NCBI GenBank assembly: GCA_033060915.1
Contig: CM065396.1
Span: 3,159,501-3,223,500, forward strand
DNA: 64,000 bases
Direction: 5' to 3'
Source of the DNA: Euryodendron excelsum
Lineage: Eukaryota; Streptophyta; Magnoliopsida; Ericales; Pentaphylacaceae
Under the pieces are notes generated by a model. It ran no database searches. It was not told where the DNA came from and was given only the letters and a program-made list of their open reading frames with translations. Both the position numbers and the translations under genes were made by a program. Position 1 is the first letter of the stretch, and each line of letters starts with the position of its first letter. Positions 54,871-64,000 of the stretch are shown piece after piece.

Positions 54871-57193
54871 GTATAGTATATGAATTTAAACTGGCTTTGA
54901 CAAAGCTATTTGAGCAATAGAAGTGTGTGCAGTTTAGTAAATGTTAGTTTCTCAGGAAACCATTATTTGGCTTGTGACATGAAAAATGCTTATTCTAAAA
55001 GTTTACATAGTACACGCAACAGGATTTGTTTTGGAGGAAATTTCATCTCTAGGAGTCATGTCATGGCACTTTGAGTTTTGACTCTCCACATGCTTCTGAC
55101 TTGGATTGGTTTTGATACTATTATGTCACGATTCAAGATCCACATATTACAATATTGTCCGATTTGCACCTTGACATGCACTTCTTTAAAAACTATTGTA
55201 CCAAATAAATATGAGTGCCTGCATATATAATATTTTCCCTTTCTTTTTTCAAGAAATGTGGGATCATAACATATAACCTTTGAACCAGTCTGCCATTGCC
55301 TTAACCTATTAGGTATCTCATCCTGTCCATGTACAACTGCTCAGGTCTTACAAGTCAGATAAATGGCAGGTGACGACAAGTAAACCTTGGCAATTTTGTT
55401 GGTCACGATCAACGTGCCATTGTTATTAGGAAAAAATACTTTTATTCTCTTGCCAAGGGGCATTGCTTGGTGCAATGCTAAAGCTCTAGCTGCAAGCATG
55501 AAAACGTGGATTGAAGTCTAAGAGCAGTCACTTTGCACATATAATGCAAAGAATAGGTCTTTCATGCACCCCCCAGTGTCCTGATTGATGGAGTCCGAAA
55601 TTAATAATGTCCTTATGTTCTATGCCTTTACGAAAAAAAAAAAGAATGCTTTTGAAAAGAGTTTTGGTATTCTCTATTATTGGAAAGTTTGGTATATCTT
55701 TAAAATTTTTTAATAAGATGAGCATGGTTTTAGGTCATTTATTTTTCTAATGTGAGTTATAGTAATAAGCAACACTGATGCTTTTACAAATAGTCCACTT
55801 TTGATCATGATAATAGTCTAACTGGGGTTAGCTGCATGGATGCTTTTCTTTCATCCACTATTTAACCTTCGATTGTTCTCTCTCTTATTGTAAATGCATT
55901 AACAAAGAACTTGATTTATGTGTTTGTATTGTGGCTTCTTAATCGTCTCCTTGGTTATTCTTCATATTGTAGCTCAGAAAGGTCATCTTGAGAAGAAATA
56001 AATTTGGCAGCTGTTAGGATATGTATACGCAATAACTAATTTATTGATTTTGAACTAAAAAAATTTAGATAATAATGTTAGTGGCAGTAGTAGTTTAGGA
56101 TTATCTCTCTTCTGCTTCCTGTCATAATAATGGGTTTTCCTCACCTATTCAACAATCTCATCCATGGCTCTTATAATTAACATAAGCTCTCTAGTGAATA
56201 GACCTGTTATAGTTATCTATGCAATGATATTGTTTATGGGCATTGTACCCTCTCTCATTGGCTAAAATTTTTCATATGATGAGCTTTTATTAATTGATTT
56301 TTTTATTATTATTAAAAAAATGTCTAAATTGGATACTGTTATCAAACAAGCATTATAGGCTAAATTTGGTAATGTGATCATATTGGGTGAGCCTATACAC
56401 ACCTATTGACATGTTAATGTGGTTGGACAACTAGTGTATGCTTGATTTGAGTCTGATACAATTGTATTATAGGTGGATAGCTTTGAATCCTATATACAAT
56501 GGTCCCCTCTCCATTCTTAAGTAAGATTGATTTATCCATCGAGAGCTATTATGGAGCAGGAGAGGAAGACCTAGTTCTACTTTCAAGAATAAATTCATTC
56601 AAAAATCTAACAAATTACTCGCAGTTTCTACAATTTAATTTGATGTTTTGAATCCACATACATGTTATTATAGTTCTTACTTTATTCACTCAGAAATTGC
56701 AAGCTGACAAACCGGACATTGACTGTTGGTCCTTACCCATGACAGAATGCAACCTTCATGAAAAATATGACTGTTACATATTTTTGAAGAATGATCAAAG
56801 AAAACATGTAGTGGATGTGAAGAAAGGAATCCCATTCTTTCCCACTACTGTTACATATATTCTTACTTTGCAGTGGTAATATAGTGTGAAGTAACTGCAC
56901 CCTCTTTAAAGTCGTACCACATCACTAGATGATGCTCATCGTGTCACTGGCACTCAATCAGCCACATGACCCCTCTAATTTTTAAATTAGCTTCCTTTTT
57001 ATACAGATCAAACTTTACATCTTCAGCTCCTCAACATGGGTTCTTAGTTTCTTACATCTTCAGACAAGTGGCACATACCATGTGGTGTCTCAATTTTTTG
57101 AAAAAAGCAAAACTACAAAAGATTATTCCAGAATGCTACGCTAATCTACAGATTTTTAGACTACTCTCTCTCTCTCTCTCTTCCAATTTCTTG
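54871..57193. other. Non-coding DNA
   Basis: Nothing recognisable, apart from a 60-codon ORF at 56,697-56,879 without known similarity and a (CT)n tract at 57,163-57,181 just before the copia element. Confidence 0.4.
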
Positions 57194-57198
57194 TACAT

Positions 57199-57456
57199 TA
57201 TTATAAATAGTAGAGAAACAGAGAGAAGGAGAAGAAAGAGAAATATATTGATACAATTATGTTATATATAGTGACGTATTTACAATCAATTACAAAGAGA
57301 AATATATAGAGAGGAAGAGAGACACAAATTGGCCATTGATCATGGCACCGCCTTTGACAACGGCCAATCTGTATTTGACGAGAGTTTTGACAATTGAAAC
57401 TTTGACAATGGAAGCTTGAGAAGTTGGACAATGGCCAATCTGTGTACATATTAACA
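57199..57456 (-). repeat. 3' LTR of the copia element
   Basis: Aligns end to end with 63,541-63,798 at the same length of 258 bp. Its outer terminus reads TATTAT where the other LTR has TGTTAC, two G/C to A/T transitions that destroy the TG end. It ends GTACATATTAACA. Confidence 0.92.
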
Positions 57457-57469
57457 GCCTTATGCAAAC

Positions 57470-58189
57470 TCAATATGGTAATGTAGAAACCAAATTGAGT
57501 TTGGAAACCAAATCATGAAATCGTCCTAAGGGATGAGACTTGGTGAAGATATCAGCAGTTTGAGTAGTAGATGGCATAGAGAGAAGATGAATTGTGCCAC
57601 TCATGACATGCTGATGAATGAAATGCCAGTCAATCTCAATGTGCTTAGTACGATCATAAAACACATCATTATGAGTTATCATGATTGCACTACAATTGTC
57701 ACAATGAAGAACAGTAGCACCAGAATGAGAGACACTCATGTCTTGAAGTAACCATCGAAGCCAAAGAAGTTTCTGAGTAGTATCAGCCAGAGCACGATAC
57801 TCGGCCTCAGTGCTAGAGCGAGCGGTAAGAGTCTGCTTCTTACTATGCCAAGAAATAGGAGAATTGCCAAGAAACAAGCAGAATCCTATAGTAGAACGAC
57901 AATCAATAAGGTCATCAGCCCAATCAACGTCAGAATAGGCATGAAGTTGTAGAGAGGAGTGACGAAAATAATGTAGACCATGAAAAAGAGTTCCCTTAAC
58001 ATAAGGCAAAATGCTAAGAACTGCAGCATAGTGAGTGGAGCGAGGCAATGACAGGAACTGACTAACGAGGTGAACAACATGAGCAATGTCAGGATGAGTA
58101 ATAGTAAGATAGACAAGACTGCCAATAGAGAGTAGCGTTAGATAGAAGCTCACCATCCAGAAGAATAAGACACACATTAGCTTCTAAAG
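57470..58189 (-). pseudogene. Copia RNase H and RT C-terminus
   Basis: The open stretch (up to 235 residues) contains LVYLTITHPDIAHVVHLVSQ, RSTHYAAVLSILPYVKGTLF, the RNase H blocks YSDVDWADD, ISWHSKKQTLTARSSTEAEY and VLHCDNCSAI, and the terminal ADIFTKSHPLGRFHDLVSKL. These are textbook copia blocks; RNase H Asp and Glu residues are present (SDVDW, STEAEY, HCDN). The RT part continues at 59,491 beyond the solo LTR. It ends right before the 3' LTR as expected. Confidence 0.93.
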
Positions 58190-59490
58190 TGTTAGGGATT
58201 TATACTAAAAGACATGCTATCTGTAATGGCTTTAGTATTTATTAATAAATTAGTTATTCCATTTTAATGAGAATCTGTGTGAGTAATGGTCGCATTACAT
58301 TATTTATTTAATAATTATGTATGTGTGTCTCTTATTCTGTATAGTAGATGATTTGGTGTGTAGAGTACGGCTTATACACGGAAGATCATATCAGCGATTT
58401 TTATGCAATATAAGCTTATCGTTCACAGTCTCATATGGAACTGGACACACCATCAGTAGGACTGTAGCACAAGATTTTAATAGATCTGTCTTGACTATGG
58501 AGAACGGTATAGTTTCAACTCCTTGTACTAGTACACTTTTGTCTGTATTGAACAGGACCGTGTTGAGATAATTATTTTTATATTGACTATATGAAACAAT
58601 TAATACCTCATGATTATTATGAGTGCTTATACTCTTAATCCTAATATAATAAATAGACACGTGCATGTAGTGTTATTGTTTTGATTCACAGAAGAGTGAG
58701 ATTCTTTGAGAGTCAATAAAATCAGTGAATTGGACAATAACATTACGAGTATGGTGAATCTTAATTATTGATAGAACCCACATCCCAGTGTAAGGATTGA
58801 TGATGCCCCATTGAGAAATCTTATAAGTTTTGATTATGTCAAACCCTATAGGTGTATTATGAATCTGACATATCAAATAAGTTAAATAAACGGTCTCAAG
58901 TAATTAAATAAGTCTATTAAATTTAATTGTCAGTAATTTAATTTAATAGACGGGTATCTGTAATCTTAACGTAGAGAGATAAATAAGCATTTAATAATAT
59001 AGAGCTCGAAATATAATTCCTAGTATGACAAGGAGTGCAATTATAATTCATTAGTGGTATAAATAATAATTTACATAAATAGGGATTAATCTAGGTTAGA
59101 TTAAGAATCCTTATTTGTATAGATGGCCCTAGTTATACTAATTCTATAGTCCCTATTGTAACCTCTATATATACGTACTTTAAGAGAAGATAGGGTTACA
59201 CTTACTCATAAATGAGCAATACACGTTTTGTGAGGAAGAGAAACCCTAGCAGCTGCAACACCACTCTCTCTAGAGTAAGCGTATACGAAGGATACAACAA
59301 AAATTCGAAGGTTGAGTTCAAGCAGTTGATTCGTGCTTGTTACTGTTACTTGTTATTCGGAATCAAATCAGAGAGATCTTGAAGGTATGATTCTAATCAC
59401 GTAGATTAGGCTATGCAAATCAGATCATAATTTTTGGTAGTATACGTATGTACTATAGCCAAGTCGTGAAAAATTTCATAGTTCCCAGTA
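58190..59490 (+). mobile_element. Solo LTR inserted in copia RT (1,301 bp)
   Basis: Begins TGTTAGGGATTTATACT and ends GTTCCCAGTA. Flanks are TAAAG (58,185-58,189) and CAAAG (59,491-59,495), a TSD with one mismatch. Removing the unit and one flank rejoins the RT reading in a Thr-Pro-Leu-Glu-like phrase. The end would be GTTCCCAACA in an intact relative, consistent with Angela/Ivana-type copia LTRs (TGTTGGGAAC on the reverse). A TATA box CTATATATAC at 59,163-59,172 gives plus orientation. The lineage is tentative. Confidence 0.8.
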
Positions 59491-60668
59491 CAAAGGTGTG
59501 AAAACAGTCTTACTATCATTGAGACTAGCACGAGTAAGAAGATGTGAGGCATACTTAGCTTGAGAGAGAGAGAGTAATCAGTAGAAGCAGAAGATGTCTC
59601 AAGATCAAGGAAGTAACTGAGAGGACTAAGATCTTTCATCTCAAATTGTCTGCTAAGAAAAACCTTGAGCTCAGAAATACCATATACATCATCTCCAGTG
59701 AGAGTCATATCATCCATATAGAGTAGTAGGAGAACAGTGCCACACGTAGTTTTGTGAACAAAAAGAGCAGAATCATAATCACTAAAAGAGAAGCCAAGCT
59801 CACTAATGGTGGAACTGAATTTAGCATACCATGCACGAGGAGCTTATTTAAGACCATATAGAGCACGACGAAATTTGCTGACCTGATGTGGAGAGTGAGG
59901 AGAATCAGGAGGAGGCTGCATATAAACTTTCTCAGAGAGATTACCATTAAGAAAAGCATTTTTGACATCCATCAAATACAAACATCACTGCCGGATAGCA
60001 GCAACTGTAATAAGTCTCCGAACAGAAGTGAGACGAGCAACAGGAGCAAAGGTCTCCTCATAGTGAATGCCATACTCTTGAGTGAAACCTTTGGTAACTA
60101 AACGGGTTTTGTAACGTTTCAAAGAACCATCTGAACGGGTTTTGATCTTATAGACCTATCGACACCTAATCACAGATTTACCAGAATGAAGATCAACCAA
60201 GTCCCAAGTGTGAGTCTTGGCTAAAATTTGTAATTCATCATCCATAGCTTGCTGCCAAAGAGGGTTAGAATTGGCCTCGCGATAGAAGCAAGGCTCGTGA
60301 TGAGCAAGAATGGTGGAGAAACAGTGATAATCATGAAAGTAAAGAGGAGTCTCCGCTACCCGAGCAGAATGCCTGATAGTGGGCTCAGTAGATGAAGAGG
60401 GCAGAGATGGATTAGACAAGGAAGAGCTAGTAGGAGGAGCAGGATCAGTAGATGAGGACTTCTCTGAATAGACAGTAACAGGCAGTACAGTAGGTGTCTC
60501 AATAGTAGGTACATTAGTATTCTCAGGAAAGAGCTCAATAGTAAGATTAGTGAAGTAAAAAGTGAAAGAAGAAGAGGATAAATGAAATAAGGATAAGGAG
60601 AAAAATGTCTTATATTCCCAAATGATAACATGACAAGAGATATGAAGACGTTTAGACAAGGAATCCAA
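59491..60668 (-). pseudogene. Copia reverse transcriptase
   Basis: From 60,300 down: NPLWQQAMDDELQILAKTHT, WDLVDLHSGKSVI, then KIKTRSDGSLKRYKTRLVTK and GFTQEYGIHYEETFAPVARL, DVKNAFLNGNLSEKVYMQPP, FRRALYGLK and LLLYMDDMTLTGDD. The catalytic box appears as YMDDM (YVDDM in most copies). It is interrupted at its C-terminal end by the solo LTR. Upstream (60,668-60,300) a Ser/Pro-rich linker ends in TIRHSARV, usual before copia RT. Frame changes and stops are present. Confidence 0.92.
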
Positions 60669-60689
60669 ATAACGATAACCTTTGTGCTC

Positions 60690-61449
60690 AATCCTGTAGC
60701 TTCAAAAGCAGCAAAGACAAGCTCAAGGCTCCAATTTGGTGCGCTCATAAGCATGAAGTAAGACAAAACAGGCACACACAAAAACACGAAAAGATTGATA
60801 ATCAGGAGAAGTACCATACAGACGCTCATAGGGAGTGAGGTTACCAAGAGGAGCTGAAGGTACGCGATTAATTGTGCAAGCAGCAATAAGAGCAGCTTCA
60901 CCCCAAAACTGTTCAAGATAAGAGGCAGAGAGAAGAAGAGCACGGGTTGTATCAAGGAAATGACGATATTTTTGTTCAGCACGACCATTTTGTTGTGAAG
61001 TACTAGGACAAAAACGATGAGGAATGGTCCCATGCTCACAGAGAAAGGCAAGAAAAAAGTTGTCACAATATTCCTGAGCATTGTCAGACCGAAAGATCTT
61101 GATGTCACGAGAGAATTATGTTTTGACCATGCGAGCAAAATCATAATAAGTTTATTGAAATTGAGCGCGATTTTACAAGATATAAATCCAGGTATATCTA
61201 GAGAAATTATCAACAAATATAACAAAATACTTGGATCCTCCCATAGTAGAAGTGGGGAAAAGACCCCAAATATCAAAGTGGACTAAATCAAAAGGAGCTA
61301 CAAAAAGAGAAGTATTGTTATTAAAAGATAAAGCCAGTTGCTTGGCAAAAGGATTGACAATGAATATGTTTATTGGGGACAGAGCCTAAAACACTCTGAG
61401 ATAAAAGAAAGCATAAACGACCTATAAAAACATGACCTAAACGTGAGTA
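60690..61449 (-). pseudogene. Copia integrase
   Basis: From 61,449 down: a pre-integrase SRLGHVFIGRLCFLLSQSVL, a degraded zinc-binding CQS block, then MGGSKYFVIFVDNFSRYTWI with a catalytic Asp, FRSDNAQEYCDNFF with the second, and CPSTSQQNGRAEQKYRHFLD with the Glu; PSAPLGNLTPYERLYGTSPD closes the core. The triad survives but several stops interrupt the frame. A 306-codon ORF over the same DNA is in another frame and is not a real gene. Confidence 0.9.
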
Positions 61450-61920
61450 TCAGATATCAGGAGAGGAGTTTGGAGCAAATGAAGCCCTAGTCAAGGTGAC
61501 AGCAGTAGTCTGAGTAGGCAAATGAAGGTGAATGAGCTGAAACAGGCAACCATGTTTACGGCCTATCCCAAGAGTTTGTCCCGTCTTTAGATCCTGCACA
61601 ACACAACCAGTAGAAAAGAAAAGGACAATAATGCCAAGATCACATAATTGGCTGATAGAGATAAGATTCAATGTGAGTTTAGAAATATAATAAGTATGAG
61701 GAAGTGTAAGAGTGGAAGTGGAGACATGACCAATATAGTCAATAGTCATAGGTGATTCATCAGCAGTATAAATGATATGAAGAGTAGATATAGAGGATTT
61801 GAAAGAGAAAGTAGATAAATCAGAAGTCATATGATTACTACACCCTGAATTAAAGAACCACAAAGAAATGCTTGAAGTGGTAGACAGAGCAGTAGAGGGT
61901 GGATTACTAGAGGTAATCAT
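61450..61920 (-). pseudogene. Copia protease with mutated active site
   Basis: A 156-residue open stretch contains LWFFNSGCSNHMTSDLSTFS. Intact copia proteases have DSG(A/C)(S/T)xHMT; here the catalytic Asp is Asn (FNSG), which should abolish peptidase activity. TLTLPHTYYISKLTLNLISI and IGRKHGCLFQL are the following protease/pre-integrase blocks. GAC-to-AAC is a G/C to A/T transition, like the LTR terminus change. Confidence 0.92.
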
Positions 61921-61989
61921 GAACTGCTAAAAGAGTGTAGAGAGATCACTGACATTGATCATAGAGGAGGAGGAGGGAACATCAGAATC

Positions 61990-62960
61990 CATAGTAGTGG
62001 CAGCGACAGATTGAGGGCGAAAGTCTCGGCGGTGAGGATTTTTAGGACAGTCACTACGATAGTGACCAGGGCTACGCTAATGACAATGTTGGCAGATCCG
62101 AATAGGACAAGTAAGTAGACGATAATTAGTAGCATGGCAAAATGTACAGGCATCGTTTCGAGATAGAGGATTGAAAGATGTCCTAGAAAAGTTACAAGAA
62201 CCACCAGAAGCAAACTAATCTTGAGAACTACCTGAAAAACCTCTAGATCGAGAGCTAGAGGTGGCAAGAACTGTGTCTGCAGGTGGCGATTAGATAAGAC
62301 CAAGGCGAGTCTCCTCAGAGAGGAGCTCAGAAATAATCTATTTCAAGGAAGAGAGAGGAGAGCGATGCAGAAAAGAGACTCGAACAGGCTCAAAGACATC
62401 AATGAGAACCATGAGAAACATAATCAGGCGCTGCTGATCTCAGTAGCGAGCAAATTGAGCAGTATTATCAATACAGGTCCAAGTAGGTTCAGATGGAGTC
62501 AATTGATCTCATAAAACATACATCTGAGATAAGAAGGCATTGATAGACTGGCCAGATTCTTGTTTCAGACGATGCAGAGAAATCAGAAGTTGGTACTGAT
62601 GAACAAGATCTGTAGTAGTGTAACGTTAGGTTAGAAAGATTCAGATGGAGTAAGTAGTGTCAACGCGTCCGAACTGGAGGCTTATGGAAGGAATGGACGT
62701 ATTTCTAAACCAGGTGATGATCTGATGATTTTTACTGTCCCAATCCTCAAGTCGTTCAGTGTATACTGTAGACATTTCAGTGTCACTTTTAATAAGTGCT
62801 TGAATATCTTCAATGACGTAACGCCAAATTTTCATCCTTTGAAGAACCTTGACATGGCTTGAAACCAGGGAATGTAATTAGAGTCTTCCAAACTGACAAC
62901 AATAGGTTTAGATACCTCAAGACGCTCTATAGTACAGTGAAGTGGGATAACATAAATAAA
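61990..62960 (-). pseudogene. Copia gag (UBN2-like) with zinc knuckles
   Basis: Starts about 62,960 with a SLEDSNYIPWFQAMSRFFKG block, breaks by a frameshift near 62,830, then reads WRYVIEDIQALIKSD, WDSKNHQIITWFRNTSIPSI and SLQFGRVDTTYSIW, typical of the gag-polypeptide (UBN2) family. The zinc-binding part is near 62,160-62,030 (CTFCHATNY and CQHCH with SPGHYRSDCPKNP). Several stops occur. Confidence 0.88.
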
Positions 62961-63526
62961 AGGAAAAGATCAACAGTGAAAATGCTTCCAATATAGAAGA
63001 AACAATATTAACCCAGCAGAATTTGGCCAAACCGAGAGCAGAATCAAATTCAGGAGGCCAAAAATAGCCATGAACCAGTCTGAAACCAGTCCGAAAAAAG
63101 TCAAATAGAACCTGAACCAACCAAAAATAAGAAAAAAAACTGTTCTAAATTGGTTCAGGTGGACCAAAAACAGACGCGAATTGGGGGCTGGGCGGCTAGG
63201 GCTGACATCAGCGCTGAGGCGTGCGCGTGGGGGAGCTCGTGAGGGTGCGTGGGCGCGTGCGCATGGAGCGGCAGTGCGTGAGGGTGCATGGCTAGAGCAC
63301 TACGCGTGAATCTTACACGCAAAACTTCAGACGACGCGTGGGGGCGCATGTGGTGGTTTCTGAGGATGGTTTTTGTTCAACTGGACTCGAGTCGTGGAGA
63401 AAAATCTGATGGTGTGATCAAATTTGACATTCAGACAGTGTTGTTGTTGGCAGAAAACCCAAAAAACGCAAAAACAGGCCAAGAAAGCAGAGCAATGTAA
63501 GAAAAAATTTGTGGTCACCAGATCTT

Positions 63527-63540
63527 CGACTCTAATACCA
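63527..63540 (-). promoter_or_regulatory. Copia primer-binding site (tRNA-iMet)
   Basis: On the minus strand TGGTATTAGAGTCG follows the 5' LTR (…TTGTAACA) with no gap. It matches the complement of the initiator tRNA-Met 3' end (TGGTATCAGAGC) with a C to T change. Confidence 0.85.
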
Positions 63541-63798
63541 TGTTACAATTGGTAGAGAAACAGAGACAAGGAGAAGAAAGAGAAATATATTGATACAATT
63601 TTGTTGTATATAGTGATGTATTTACAATCAATTATAGAGAGAAATATATAGAAAGAAAGAGAGAGACAGATTGACCATTGATCATAGCACTGCCTTTGAT
63701 AATGGCCAATCTGTATTTGACGAGAGCTTTGACAATTGAAACTTTAACAATGGAAGCTTGAGAAGTTGGACAATGGCCAATCTGTGTACATATTAACA
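63541..63798 (-). repeat. 5' LTR of the copia element
   Basis: Bounded by TGTTACAATTGG and GTACATATTAACA, 258 bp, with intact TG...CA termini. It differs from the other LTR at about 20 positions by eye, mostly transitions, so the insertion is old. Confidence 0.93.
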
Positions 63799-63803
63799 TA
63801 CAT

Positions 63804-64000
63804 AACTAGGAAAAATTAAAGGGAAGATTCAGCAGAAGCAAGTCCGGCTGAAGGTATTATGAGGCCGAAAGTCACAACTTTTAACAAGACTTTTATTAAA
63901 AAGATTCGAGGCTTTTTACATTTTTAATATTGTAAGTGGGATTTCTGATAAGGCCTGGCCGATCACTCAAACCAATATCAATGAGCTCCAACTTGCTGTA
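63804..64000. other. Flank beyond the copia element
   Basis: About 200 bases of AT-rich DNA with no ORF or repeat recognised. Confidence 0.4.

Larger units (their letters stand above)
57199..63798 (-). mobile_element. Complete but mutated Ty1/copia element
   Basis: Two 258 bp LTRs flank minus-strand gag, protease, integrase, RT and RNase H. Integrase before RT is the Ty1/copia order. The 5 bp TSD TACAT is perfect at 57,194-57,198 and 63,799-63,803. The element is 6.6 kb including a 1.3 kb solo LTR within RT, so about 5.3 kb originally, normal for a copia element. There are many stops, a lost protease Asp and a mutated LTR terminus, so it is inactive. Confidence 0.95.

Noticed and set aside
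60356..61276. 306-codon minus-strand ORF, the second longest here
   Set aside because: It overlaps the copia integrase in another frame; its Leu/Ile/Val-rich reading has no family features, whereas the other frame has clear integrase motifs.
1..64000. tRNA, rRNA or known small RNA genes
   Set aside because: No A-box/B-box pair with cloverleaf arms and no rRNA-like stretch was seen. The TGGTATCAG-type sites are retroelement primer-binding sites.

Overview
The window reads as nuclear DNA of a eudicot plant, probably one with a large, transposon-rich genome. It is AT-rich, has GT/AG intron borders, holds fragments of plant protein families (an MS5/SDI-like TPR protein, histidinol dehydrogenase, a U-box/ARM E3 ligase), and is dominated by plant retrotransposon lineages. 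No bacterial, organellar, rRNA, tRNA or CRISPR feature was seen. The species cannot be named from the sequence.

Layout. Positions 1-7.6 kb hold a promoter, a CT-rich leader and one convincing first coding exon (609-725) of an MS5/SDI-like TPR protein, then intron-like DNA with internal duplications and no recognisable second exon. 7.6-13.1 kb holds a LINE fragment, a polypyrimidine block and old LTR-element debris. 13,077-17,854 is a 4.8 kb solo LTR of Tat/Ogre type with a perfect CCTTG target-site duplication (TSD). 19.1-19.5 kb holds two exons of a broken histidinol dehydrogenase gene. 19.7-26.4 kb is a decayed Ty3/gypsy element on the minus strand, split by a 1.0 kb DNA-transposon-like insertion and by a 1.77 kb solo LTR. 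27.3-27.6 kb and 35.6-36.0 kb carry CACTA-type transposon ends. 28,793-30,735 is another solo LTR. 36,007-36,376 is a dead PUB-type U-box/ARM gene end. 30.9-40.4 kb is otherwise non-coding as far as can be seen.

40.45-53.64 kb is a nest. A plus-strand Tat-type element contributes three consecutive pieces of one gag gene. The first break is a 1.3 kb solo LTR (TSD AAATT) and the second a complete 9.6 kb minus-strand chromovirus (Tel/Tekay-like) with 2.44 kb LTRs, primer-binding site, polypurine tract, gag, protease, RT, RNase H, integrase and a chromodomain-like tail. 53.64-54.87 kb is a minus-strand LINE relic. 57,199-63,798 is a complete but mutated minus-strand Ty1/copia element (258 bp LTRs, TSD TACAT) with another solo LTR inside its RT gene.

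No gene here appears to be an intact working host gene; the only possible exception is the TPR-protein first exon, whose remainder was not found. The interest lies in the insertion history, read from target-site duplications and from reading frames that resume across them, and in repeat structures inside the LTRs. I found no evidence for a new biological system beyond these.
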